A DNA stretch of 12,439 bases from Candidatus Saccharimonadota bacterium (GCA_900555425.1 UNSM01000019.1:1-12439), one strand, 5' to 3'; shown: positions 1 to 6,678, counted from the first letter of the stretch. Notes: generated by a model not told the origin, from the sequence alone. Made by a program: numbers and translations.

Positions 1-4
1 ATCA

Positions 5-61
5 CTCCAAATAAATTTAAGCTATTGGATTTATTATACAATATATATCTAAGTAACGCAA
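5..61 (-). promoter_or_regulatory. Promoter and Shine-Dalgarno of a leftward gene beyond the left edge
   Basis: On the minus strand a TATAAT -10 box lies at 33-38. A TTGCGT -35 box at 56-61 is 17 nt upstream of it. A GGAG Shine-Dalgarno core sits at 5-8, so the start codon should lie just outside the window. The -35 box begins 9 bp past the recJ stop. I see no terminator hairpin between them, so recJ transcripts may also read into the next gene. The -10 box and spacing are good; the -35 box matches consensus in only its first three bases. Confidence 0.5.
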
Positions 62-70
62 CTATTACGC

Positions 71-1699
71 CTAAGCTAAATGCAATAATCGCCCCTCAAC
101 AGACCGCATTCCCTGCCACTCATTTACAGTCGGCTGGAACCAAGCAGACACTTCGTCGCCCACTTCACGGAAAAACTCTTCTGGCGCATTAAAAGCCAGC
201 ATCTGCAACACAACGTCATTTTTATCACGCAAGGTCAATTTCACGTGTTGCCCATCCGCACCCATTCTCCTCACGTTTAAAACCGTCGCTTCAGTTATTT
301 TCAATACAGGCTCCGCGTTACTATTGCCAAACGGCTCCATCTTTGCCAAATTATCAATCAGCTCCTCATTAATTTCCGAAAAATCGTCAATCTCAACATC
401 AGCTCTCGGCAACAAATATAATTCCTGACTTTTTAATTGCAGCGAATCGTAAAACTCATTCACTCGTCGTCTAAAATCATCAATCCTCTCGGTCGCCAGC
501 GTCACGCCCGCCGCCGCTCCGTGACCGCCACCTTTAATAATAATGTCGTCAGCCGCACGAACCGCGTCAGCCGCGGAAAAATCACCAAAACTTCGCGCCG
601 AACCCGTAGCCTCGTCGACACGCTCGCCAATTATAAAAACCGGCTTCTTGTATTTCTCAACCAACTTTGACGCCACGATGCCGATAACTCCGTGATTCCA
701 ATTGCCGCTATTCACCACCAAAACCCGATCATCAGTCATATTGTCCGCCTGCTGGCAAGCTTCGTCAAAAATCTCATCCTGAATACTGCGACGCTTAATA
801 TTTAATTCTTCCAATCTTTCGCTAGCCTCCAGCGCCTCCAGCCCATCACTCGCCGTCAGCATATCCAAAGCATATTGCGCCGTCTCCAGTCTACCCGCCG
901 CATTCATTCGCGGGCCCAGACCAAACCCCAAATGTCTAGCATTAACCTTCTCCGGTCCAATTCCCGCCACCGACATCAATGCCTTCAAACCAGGACGCCT
1001 CTGCTTTTTCAAAACCTCCAAACCCCAATAGACATTCGCCCTATTTTCATCCGCCAGCGTAACTATGTCGCAAACCGTCCCCAGCGCCACCAGATCCAAT
1101 AGCCACTTCTCGTAACCATCTGGCAACCCGTCCAGTTCAGTCTGCAGAGCCTGAACCAATTTAAACGCCACACCCGCACCGCACAAATCGCGGAACGGAT
1201 ATTTATGACCAGGAAACTTCGGATTAACTGCAGCAACGCTCGGCGGTGGAGTCTCAGCAACATTATGGTGATCAGTCACCACCGTATCAATCCCCAAACT
1301 CGACGCATATTCAATTTCCGCATGACACAAACTTCCTGTATCAACCGTGACAATTAAATCCGCGCCCATATTCCGCACCTTATCAACAGCGCCCATCGTC
1401 ATTCCGTAACCCTCAACAAACCGATTCGGAATAAATGCACCAACTTCCTTAAAGCCAAACTTACCAAACGCATCCAACAAAATTGCCGTTGCACTCAGCC
1501 CGTCAATATCGTAATCGCCGTAAATAACAATTTTCTCACCCTCAGCGTGCGCCTTTTTCAAGCGGTCCACCGCTTTTTTCATATCTGGCAATAAAAACGG
1601 ATCGTGCTTTACTGACGCGTAATTCGGATGCAAAAATTCCTCACGTGCCGCACGCGTAGTTAAGCCTCGAGCTGCTAAAATTTTCTCAAATAATGTCAT
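71..1699 (-). CDS. recJ: Single-stranded-DNA-specific exonuclease RecJ (DHH family)
   Basis: RecJ degrades single-stranded DNA 5' to 3' in RecF-pathway recombination and mismatch or base-excision repair, using metal ions held by DHH-family aspartates and histidines. The 542 residues carry the family motifs in order: GDYDIDG (61-67), VDTGS (119-123), TDHHN (142-146), GTVCDIV (207-213), GPRMNAAGR (262-270) and the DHHA1 motif GGHGAAAG (391-398). A C-terminal OB-like domain follows (about 430-542). Motif II reads VDTGS where VDNGI is more usual, and motif IV has Cys where Ala is common; the metal-binding Asp and His residues are kept. The N-terminus is about 25 residues shorter than in many RecJ proteins. 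The ATG overlaps the TAA of the upstream regulator by one base (TAATG), and no in-frame start lies further upstream, so this start is well fixed and translation is probably coupled. Confidence 0.95.
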   Translation of the reverse strand: MTLFEKILAARGLTTRAAREEFLHPNYASVKHDPFLLPDMKKAVDRLKKAHAEGEKIVIYGDYDIDGLSATAILLDAFGKFGFKEVGAFIPNRFVEGYGMTMGAVDKVRNMGADLIVTVDTGSLCHAEIEYASSLGIDTVVTDHHNVAETPPPSVAAVNPKFPGHKYPFRDLCGAGVAFKLVQALQTELDGLPDGYEKWLLDLVALGTVCDIVTLADENRANVYWGLEVLKKQRRPGLKALMSVAGIGPEKVNARHLGFGLGPRMNAAGRLETAQYALDMLTASDGLEALEASERLEELNIKRRSIQDEIFDEACQQADNMTDDRVLVVNSGNWNHGVIGIVASKLVEKYKKPVFIIGERVDEATGSARSFGDFSAADAVRAADDIIIKGGGHGAAAGVTLATERIDDFRRRVNEFYDSLQLKSQELYLLPRADVEIDDFSEINEELIDNLAKMEPFGNSNAEPVLKITEATVLNVRRMGADGQHVKLTLRDKNDVVLQMLAFNAPEEFFREVGDEVSAWFQPTVNEWQGMRSVEGRLLHLA

Positions 1700-2001
1700 T
1701 AGTCTTTATCAGCCATGCCGCGCTTTGATCGCGCTGAATATTGCTGAGATTTAATCACCATACTTTGCAATTCCTTAAAAATTGGGAATTGTTTATTAGT
1801 GAAATACGTACGTGAGTTACCTTGCTTTTCACTCTGCAAAAATCCAACCTTTTCTAGTCGCTTCAATTCTCGTTGAATATTTCCAGGATCTTCCTTAATT
1901 AGCTTTGCTAATCCGCGAACATGTGTGTGAAAATCAGGATACTTAGCGTATACTACTACAATTTTTCGCCGCACCCTAGATGTAATAAAAACGTCTAACA
2001 T
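1699..2001 (-). CDS. Winged helix-turn-helix DNA-binding protein (ArsR-like)
   Basis: This 100-residue basic protein looks like a small winged-helix transcription factor. The pattern from residue 2 (LDVFITSRVRRKI), through a putative helix-turn-helix (LAKLIKEDPGNIQRELKRLE, 31-50), to a wing (about 53-67, ending in RTYF) matches the ArsR-like domains often linked to nucleotidyltransferases. It has no cysteine pair or other visible metal or ligand site. The C-terminus (about 80-100) is a charged tail. Its stop codon overlaps the recJ start, so the two are one transcription unit. It may control its own operon or simply be co-transcribed with recJ; the target is unknown. The ATG follows a strong AGGGAGG by only 2 nt, which is unusually close, but the domain begins at residue 2 and no better start exists. 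Confidence 0.8.
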   Translation of the reverse strand: MLDVFITSRVRRKIVVVYAKYPDFHTHVRGLAKLIKEDPGNIQRELKRLEKVGFLQSEKQGNSRTYFTNKQFPIFKELQSMVIKSQQYSARSKRGMADKD

Positions 2002-2003
2002 AA

Positions 2004-2010
2004 CCTCCCT
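2004..2010 (-). promoter_or_regulatory. Ribosome binding site with very short spacing
   Basis: AGGGAGG on the minus strand is a near-perfect Shine-Dalgarno sequence, but only two bases (2002-2003) separate it from the ATG of the winged-helix gene at 1999-2001. Spacing of 5-9 nt is usual. Either initiation here is deliberately weak, or the start codon is mis-assigned. I see no better start downstream that keeps the domain intact. Confidence 0.6.
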
Positions 2011-2030
2011 AACGCATCTTTCTTAATTAA

Positions 2031-2060
2031 AGTTTATCACAATTTTACAACACCCGACAA
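2031..2060 (-). promoter_or_regulatory. Candidate promoter of the winged-helix regulator and recJ
   Basis: On the minus strand, TTGTCG (2055-2060) and TAAACT (2031-2036, preceded by TGA as in an extended -10) are separated by 18 nt. The predicted leader is about 24 nt and carries the AGGGAGG site. The -35 box starts 6 bp after the stop of the upstream gene. Both hexamers are imperfect, so confidence is limited. Confidence 0.4.
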
Positions 2061-2066
2061 GTTTTT

Positions 2067-2726
2067 TTACTTCCAATTCAAAATAACCTGATTAATTTTC
2101 GCTATCGTTTCCTCTTTGGACGGCAATGTATTATCCTCATAATAATGATTTAATCCCATAAAATTCTCCTTCACATCCAAGATATGCATTTCATCAACCG
2201 TCATGTGCAATTTATCCACCGCTGCCACGCCACAAAATGGCACCGCAATTACCAATTTCTCAATCCGAACTGACTTCAGAAAACTCAAAGCCACGTCCAA
2301 AACCGACAAATCATCACCAAAACCATCACTCGCCAAAATAACCACCCGATCCTTCAGCATATCCTTATCGATGATTCCACCATCGCCCAAAAGTCTATTC
2401 ATTTTCTGATGGGCCTCGCGCTTTTTCTCTTCCAGATAACCGTGAAATTCACTAGTATATTCATTAATTTCACCGTCAGAAAATTGACTATTATACGTAA
2501 ATTGCCCAGACTGCGACATCGCCCCGATGCTTAAACTTTCCCCAGGAATCTCAATCCCTTCGCTCAACAACATCATAAGGACACAGTGAAGCTTCACTGC
2601 AATTTGCTCACCAATCAACACGCCACCTTCACCAATTGCAACCACCGCGCAGTTTTCATAGCGATACTTTTCCAGTACTTGATCAGCCAGAATTGCCCCA
2701 GCCTGCGAACGACTCTCAAAATACAT
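2067..2726 (-). CDS. Phosphoribosyltransferase-fold protein, COG1926-like, degenerate PRPP loop
   Basis: The 219-residue protein follows the layout of the COG1926 predicted phosphoribosyltransferases. An N-terminal segment (SRSQAGAILADQVLEKY, 6-22) is followed by a strand and turn (VVAIGEGGVLIGEQIA, 28-43) and an IGAM segment (67-70). Then come a charged helical insert (about 85-112), the expected PRPP-loop region (128-144) and a conserved-looking tail (VIAVPFCGVAAVDKL, 159-173, then YYEDNTLPSKEE, 195-206). The PRPP loop is the oddity. Family members usually read VDDGIATGAT, but here the loop is ASDGFGDDLS (132-141), lacking the first acidic pair and the Thr-Gly turn. It may therefore bind something other than PRPP or have lost catalysis. 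It stands alone, divergent from priA, with a predicted leaderless promoter. The fold call is good; the substrate is unknown. Confidence 0.75.
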   Translation of the reverse strand: MYFESRSQAGAILADQVLEKYRYENCAVVAIGEGGVLIGEQIAVKLHCVLMMLLSEGIEIPGESLSIGAMSQSGQFTYNSQFSDGEINEYTSEFHGYLEEKKREAHQKMNRLLGDGGIIDKDMLKDRVVILASDGFGDDLSVLDVALSFLKSVRIEKLVIAVPFCGVAAVDKLHMTVDEMHILDVKENFMGLNHYYEDNTLPSKEETIAKINQVILNWK

Positions 2727-2732
2727 ATGCTT

Positions 2733-2741
2733 ATTTTAGCA
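2733..2741 (-). promoter_or_regulatory. Extended -10 promoter, leaderless, for the COG1926 gene
   Basis: On the minus strand TGC-TAAAAT (2733-2741) is an extended -10 element ending only 6 nt before the ATG at 2724-2726. The predicted start of transcription therefore falls on or next to the start codon, giving a leaderless mRNA. No Shine-Dalgarno sequence is visible, and no convincing -35 box exists at 16-18 nt. It interleaves with the divergent priA promoter 15 bp away. Confidence 0.55.
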
Positions 2742-2753
2742 TTTTTTTCGCGA

Positions 2754-2759
2754 TATAAT
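2754..2759 (+). promoter_or_regulatory. priA -10 box, leaderless arrangement
   Basis: A consensus TATAAT lies 6 nt before the ATG at 2766. Transcription should start about at that ATG, so the mRNA would be leaderless. An earlier in-frame ATG at 2760 directly abuts the -10 box and would not be transcribed. No Shine-Dalgarno sequence precedes either ATG. The -35 region (TTATTT near 2731-2736) is weak. Confidence 0.6.
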
Positions 2760-2765
2760 ATGAAC

Positions 2766-4706
2766 ATGCATTACTATTTGGTTTCGCCAACAAGAATCAT
2801 CCGCGCCGACGCAAGTTCGTTTACGTATTCTTCAGAGGAAAGACTGCCGACCGGAATGATTGTTGCTATAGAAATCGGCAAAATCAATGCTATTGGTGTA
2901 GTTCTACAAGAAGTTCGCCAGCCCGATTTTGAAGTCAAGCCAATTAGTAAAATCATTGAAGAATATCCCTTGCCAATCGAACTCGTTCAGACTGCTATAT
3001 GGATGAGCAAATATTATGCCACACACCAAGCGACCGTCTGGCAAGCAATTTTACCTAGCGGATTGTCTAAAAAACGTCGCTCAATTAGCCAGTCCACCTC
3101 AGTTAATCCAGCAGAAAATCGAACAAAAAATGTATTCACAGATGAGCAAAAATCAGCCCTCCAGACCATCGAAAATCTCCATTCCGGAACGGTACTTTTA
3201 CACGGCGTAACTGGCTCAGGAAAAACCCTAGTGTATATAGAAGCCGTAAAACAAGCCTTAGAAGAAGAGCGATCGTCAATAATTTTAGTCCCCGAAATCG
3301 CCCTAACTTCGCAACTGGTTGCTGAGTTTTCCGCTCATCTACCAAATGTCATAGTTACCCATTCCAAACAAACCGAAGCTCAACGATATGCAATCTGGAA
3401 AAGAGTTATTAGCTCAAACGACCCGATAGTAATAATTGGTCCACGGTCTGCCCTTTTTGCGCCCGTGCAACAACTTGGACTTGTGGTAATTGATGAGTGT
3501 CATGAACCGAGCTTCAAGCAGGAGCAATCCCCTCGATATTCAGCCCTCCGCGTCGCCTCAGTTCTTACGAATCAACATCGCGGCAAGCTAATTCTAGGTA
3601 GCGCTACTCCAGCAGTTGCCGACTATTACGTTGCAAAAAAATCAAACACGCCAATCATTACAATGACAAAACCAGCAAGACCAGACACCGTTCGCCCCAA
3701 CGTGACGCTGGTCGATATGACAAAGCGCAACAATTTTACTCAGCATCAATTCCTCTCCGACCCACTCTTGAAATCTATAAACACAGCTCTATCAAAAAAC
3801 GAGCAAGTTCTTATTTTTCACAATCGGCGCGGCACAGCATCAATCACATTATGTGACAACTGCGGCTGGCAGGCTGGCTGCCCACGCTGTTTTATTCCGC
3901 TCACGCTACATGCAGATAGTCATAAATTGTCATGCCACATTTGCGGTTTTTCAACCAAAGTTCCTACTAGTTGCCCTGAATGTAAAAACGCCGACATCAT
4001 TCATAAAGGTATCGGAACTAAGCGAATTGAAGACGAATTACAGAGGTTATTCCCGAACAAAAAAATTGCTCGATTTGATAAAGACACCGATTTGAAAGCC
4101 ACTGTGGACGAGCGTTACGATGAACTGAAAAATGGCGAAATAGATATAATTATCGGCACGCAAGTTATCGCTAAAGGACTAGATTTGCCGCATTTAACAG
4201 TCGTCGGAGTCGTTCAAGCTGACACTGGACTTTCTCTCCCTGACTATTCATCGCCCGAACGAACATTTCAATTGCTCGCCCAAGTCGTCGGCCGCGTCGG
4301 CAGGTCAAGTACACCAACAGAAGTTGCCGTCCAATCATACCAGCCAAATCACCCATCCATCACAAACGGACTGTCTCAAAACTATACAGAATTTTATCAA
4401 AGAACCATATCTCAACGACAAAAAACCAACTTTCCACCCTTCACTTACTTATTAAAACTAACTTGCGTTTATAAAACCGAAGCCGCCGCCATAAGGAACG
4501 CTAAAAAATTGTCCGAACTATTAAAATCCAATTTTGATAACATTGAAGTTTTTGGACCAACGCCCGCTTTTTATGAGCGCGTCCGCGATACATATCGATG
4601 GCAAATCGTAGTAAAAAGCCCCCGACGACAAGAGCTTCTTGACGTTTTGAGTTTCCTGCCGTCATCACACTGGCAGTACGAGCTTGACCCTGTAAGTCTA
4701 CTGTAA
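2766..4706 (+). CDS. priA: Primosomal protein N', replication restart helicase PriA
   Basis: PriA recognises stalled forks and D-loops, unwinds DNA 3' to 5' and reloads the replicative helicase. From ATG 2766 the protein has 646 residues, shorter than E. coli PriA. The N-terminus (MHYYLVSPTRII) matches the DNA-binding domain. The helicase core shows Walker A GVTGSGKT (147-154), Walker B DECH (243-246), GSATP (278-282) and NRRG (353-356). Four CxxC pairs (363/366, 372/375, 390/393, 403/406) bind two zinc ions. GTQVIAKG (464-471) and QVVGRVGR (506-513) complete the helicase motifs. Motif VI usually reads QVAGRAGR, so two alanines are valines here. The C-terminal domain holds the NFPPF (555-559) and YRWQIVVKS (610-618) segments. 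The start at 2766 fits both the family N-terminus and a leaderless promoter. The priA-def-fmt order is classical; def also has its own promoter. Confidence 0.95.
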   Translation: MHYYLVSPTRIIRADASSFTYSSEERLPTGMIVAIEIGKINAIGVVLQEVRQPDFEVKPISKIIEEYPLPIELVQTAIWMSKYYATHQATVWQAILPSGLSKKRRSISQSTSVNPAENRTKNVFTDEQKSALQTIENLHSGTVLLHGVTGSGKTLVYIEAVKQALEEERSSIILVPEIALTSQLVAEFSAHLPNVIVTHSKQTEAQRYAIWKRVISSNDPIVIIGPRSALFAPVQQLGLVVIDECHEPSFKQEQSPRYSALRVASVLTNQHRGKLILGSATPAVADYYVAKKSNTPIITMTKPARPDTVRPNVTLVDMTKRNNFTQHQFLSDPLLKSINTALSKNEQVLIFHNRRGTASITLCDNCGWQAGCPRCFIPLTLHADSHKLSCHICGFSTKVPTSCPECKNADIIHKGIGTKRIEDELQRLFPNKKIARFDKDTDLKATVDERYDELKNGEIDIIIGTQVIAKGLDLPHLTVVGVVQADTGLSLPDYSSPERTFQLLAQVVGRVGRSSTPTEVAVQSYQPNHPSITNGLSQNYTEFYQRTISQRQKTNFPPFTYLLKLTCVYKTEAAAIRNAKKLSELLKSNFDNIEVFGPTPAFYERVRDTYRWQIVVKSPRRQELLDVLSFLPSSHWQYELDPVSLL

Positions 4707-4710
4707 TTTA

Positions 4711-4719
4711 TGGTATAAT
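4711..4719 (+). promoter_or_regulatory. Extended -10 promoter of def-fmt, leaderless
   Basis: TGG-TATAAT is a perfect extended -10 element that ends 7 nt before the def ATG at 4727. The predicted transcription start coincides with the start codon, and there is no Shine-Dalgarno sequence in the 20 bp after priA. A TTGACC at 4684-4689 is 24 nt upstream of the -10 box, too far to act as a normal -35. The same nine bases recur in the promoter at 6653-6661. Confidence 0.65.
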
Positions 4720-4726
4720 TATAGCA

Positions 4727-5302
4727 ATGACAAAAGACGATATTATCACATTACCAAACCCACATCTTCGCCAAAAATCATCGAAAATCCACGTTGTTAC
4801 TAATGATGCTATAAAACTGGCAGACGAAATGACCGCAGCCGCGCTGGACTGGGAAGATTCCAGACCTCACGAGATTAGCGCCGCCCTGGCTGCAGTTCAA
4901 GTCGACAAATTAGAGCGTGTTGTGATTGTTCGAGCCGACTTTGAGAGAAAATCAACTCGCGAATTCATCACTCTTATCAATCCAGAAATCGTGAAATATG
5001 AAGGCGAAATTGTCGAAGATTTTGAAGGGTGTTTAAGCGTTAAAAGCATTTACGGAAAAGTTCCCCGCTACAGTAAAATTCGCGTAAAAGCCATGAATTT
5101 AGATGGCGAAGAAGTGCGAATTAAAGCCGAAGGATTTTTGGCGCGCGTATTACAGCACGAGATAGACCACTGTAATGGATTAGTTTTTATAGACCATATT
5201 AAGGATAAAAAAGACGCTTTTTATACGCTCGACGAGAAAGGCGAGTTGCAACCGCTAGATTATGACAAAGATATCGCCGAAAATAGTATTCTTTGGAACT
5301 GA
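4727..5302 (+). CDS. def: Peptide deformylase
   Basis: Peptide deformylase removes the formyl group from the N-terminal methionine of new proteins as they leave the ribosome. The 191-residue protein has motif 2 EGCLS (100-104, zinc ligand Cys102) and motif 3 HEIDH (144-148, zinc ligands His144 and His148, catalytic Glu145). Motif 1 is altered: the usual GxGLAAxQ is SAALAAVQ (51-58). Both glycines are replaced while the substrate-facing Leu, Ala and Gln58 stay. The C-terminal tail (about 160-191) is longer than the catalytic core needs and is acidic. The gene ends in TGA, used here as a true stop. Its last 41 bases overlap fmt in another frame, so the two are translated from one message. It is preceded by a leaderless-type promoter. 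The assignment is secure; whether the motif-1 change alters activity or inhibitor binding is unknown. Confidence 0.92.
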   Translation: MTKDDIITLPNPHLRQKSSKIHVVTNDAIKLADEMTAAALDWEDSRPHEISAALAAVQVDKLERVVIVRADFERKSTREFITLINPEIVKYEGEIVEDFEGCLSVKSIYGKVPRYSKIRVKAMNLDGEEVRIKAEGFLARVLQHEIDHCNGLVFIDHIKDKKDAFYTLDEKGELQPLDYDKDIAENSILWN

Positions 5303-6146
5303 AAATTACAGCCTAATCACCTTAGAAGCTCTCGTTGAAGAGGGATTTAACGTTGTTTGCGTTATTACCAAACCCGACACCAAGCGCGGTCGCGGGCACA
5401 AGCTTACTGAACCTCCAGTAAAAACATTCGCTAAGTCCCACAATATTCCAGTTTTGCAGCCAAGCAAAGTCAGTGAAATTACCGACTATATAAAACAACT
5501 TCAGCCAGTAACGGGAGTTTTGGTTGCATACGGAAAAATCATTCCCCAGTCAATTATCGACTTATTTACGCCAGGAATTATCAATGTTCACCCTTCTCTA
5601 CTACCAAAATATCGAGGACCCTCACCTATTGAATCAGCTATAGCCAATAAAGATACCGAAACTGGCATATCAATAATGCAACTTGATAGTAAAATGGATG
5701 CCGGCCCCATATACGACCAAACTCGACATCCCCTCACTGGAAAAGAAACAAAGTTCGAATTATATGATAAATTATTTCACGGCGGCACTTCTCTGCTAAT
5801 AAAAAACCTGCCAAACATCATCAATGGGAGTCTTCAACCAACACCACAGGGCAACTCTCAGGCTTCATACTGTCAATTATTAAACAAGGACAATTCATGG
5901 CTCGATACGGAACGTATGACCGCCGCCGAAGCCGAAGCTCACGTTCGCGCACACCTAGAGTTTCCGCGTAGCCGAATGACAATTGACGATCGAGATATCA
6001 TCATCACGAAATCTCATTGCGACAAAACTCCGAATTCTCATCTTGATAAAAAATTTGCCGACGACAACTATTTAATTATCGACGAGCTCATCGCACCCAG
6101 CGGAAAAACAATGACCGCTGAAGATTACCTAAGAGGCTACAAATAA
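5262..6146 (+). CDS. fmt: Methionyl-tRNA formyltransferase
   Basis: This enzyme transfers a formyl group from 10-formyltetrahydrofolate to methionyl-initiator tRNA, marking it for IF-2. The 294-residue protein shows the N-terminal Rossmann segment (KIVFFGTENYS, 7-17), the folate-site motif SLLPKYRG (112-119), and the catalytic trio Asn108, His110 and Asp146. The C-terminal tRNA-binding OB domain covers about 205-294 and ends in the typical MTAEDYLRGYK. It is slightly shorter than the E. coli enzyme. The ATG at 5262 lies inside def, giving a 41-base overlap, and no Shine-Dalgarno sequence stands at normal distance. Reinitiation or coupling with def translation is therefore likely. No later in-frame ATG precedes the Rossmann strand, which supports this start. 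The TAA stop is built into the terminator stem. Confidence 0.93.
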   Translation: MTKISPKIVFFGTENYSLITLEALVEEGFNVVCVITKPDTKRGRGHKLTEPPVKTFAKSHNIPVLQPSKVSEITDYIKQLQPVTGVLVAYGKIIPQSIIDLFTPGIINVHPSLLPKYRGPSPIESAIANKDTETGISIMQLDSKMDAGPIYDQTRHPLTGKETKFELYDKLFHGGTSLLIKNLPNIINGSLQPTPQGNSQASYCQLLNKDNSWLDTERMTAAEAEAHVRAHLEFPRSRMTIDDRDIIITKSHCDKTPNSHLDKKFADDNYLIIDELIAPSGKTMTAEDYLRGYK

Positions 6147-6174
6147 AATAACCCTACATAAGGGGTTATTTTAT
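6143..6174. terminator. Bidirectional intrinsic terminator between fmt and the convergent small gene
   Basis: A perfect 12-bp stem (ATAAAATAACCC at 6143-6154 pairing with GGGTTATTTTAT at 6163-6174) encloses an 8-nt loop. The A/T-rich outer arms supply a U-tract in either direction, so it can end both the rightward priA-def-fmt transcript and the leftward transcript that finishes at 6188. The fmt TAA (6144-6146) lies within the stem. Confidence 0.85.
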
Positions 6175-6187
6175 CGTCCGCATAAAA

Positions 6188-6616
6188 TTACGCTTGGACT
6201 GAGCCTAAAATAGCATCTTTATTCGCTATAATTTCCTTTTTCAAGTCAGCCATCACTGCAGCCACAACGTCACGATAATCTGGTCGATTAACCTCCAGCC
6301 ACTTAGTAGCTGCAAATTCATCCTTCAGACGAGGATCGTCAACTGGCAAACCTGAAGCTTGTGACATTTTCTGCAACATTGGTTCCTGTTGATAATTAGG
6401 CGCGTGTTTCATCAGAAAATCATCCACAGCGCCAGGAGTTTTATCAATAATTCCCGCAAACTCCTCCAACTGAGCATCGCTCATCCCTTGGCTTAATCGT
6501 TCGCCAACTCGAAGCTCTAGCTCGCTATAAATATGTTGCAACAACGATTTTTGCTGATCTTCCGGCAGCTGGTCCAGCCCCAATTCTTTAAGAAATTCTT
6601 CATTCAGTTGGAACAT
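6188..6616 (-). CDS. DUF5663-like small protein (142 residues)
   Basis: The function is unknown. The N-terminal half (FQLNEEFLKELGLDQLPEDQ, 2-21, then a helical stretch to about 75 with GERLSQGMSDAQLEEF, 38-53) resembles the DUF5663 family I know from Candidate Phyla Radiation genomes. The C-terminal part carries WLEVNRPDYRDVV (106-118) and a final charged helix. The protein is acidic, predicted mostly helical, with no signal peptide or membrane segment, so it is probably cytoplasmic. It is a paralogue of the next gene upstream, sharing the MF-x3-EFL...G...LP start and the helical layout. It has its own extended -10 promoter and a strong Shine-Dalgarno site, so it can be expressed apart from its neighbours. 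The family name is from memory of the pattern, not a search. Confidence 0.75.
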   Translation of the reverse strand: MFQLNEEFLKELGLDQLPEDQQKSLLQHIYSELELRVGERLSQGMSDAQLEEFAGIIDKTPGAVDDFLMKHAPNYQQEPMLQKMSQASGLPVDDPRLKDEFAATKWLEVNRPDYRDVVAAVMADLKKEIIANKDAILGSVQA

Positions 6617-6619
6617 AGT

Positions 6620-6626
6620 CCTCCTT
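6620..6626 (-). promoter_or_regulatory. Ribosome binding site, short spacing
   Basis: AAGGAGG on the minus strand is a full consensus Shine-Dalgarno sequence but lies just 3 nt (6617-6619) from the ATG of the 142-residue gene. It is the second strong but crowded site in the window, after 2004-2010. Other genes here (infB, the 104-residue gene) use a normal gap of 6-7 nt. Confidence 0.65.
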
Positions 6627-6652
6627 TTCTTTCGTCTATATGATTAAGTTAA

Positions 6653-6661
6653 ATTATACCA
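6653..6661 (-). promoter_or_regulatory. Extended -10 promoter of the 142-residue gene
   Basis: TGG-TATAAT on the minus strand is identical to the def promoter element. Transcription would start near 6646, leaving a leader of about 30 nt with an AAGGAGG site. No good -35 box is seen at 16-18 nt, which is tolerable for an extended -10 promoter. It lies in the 62-bp gap after the 104-residue paralogue. Confidence 0.55.
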
Positions 6662-6678
6662 GTAACTGTTTAATATTA

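Noticed and set aside
2586..2765. N-terminal extension of PriA from upstream in-frame starts at 2586 and 2760
   Set aside because: The 2586 extension runs antisense through the COG1926 gene and across the priA promoter; the 2760 ATG touches the -10 box. The PriA family N-terminus begins at 2766.
5300..5302. TGA read as glycine (alternative code of some Patescibacteria)
   Set aside because: def has full normal length when TGA at 5300 is a stop, and no gene in the window needs an internal TGA to be read through.
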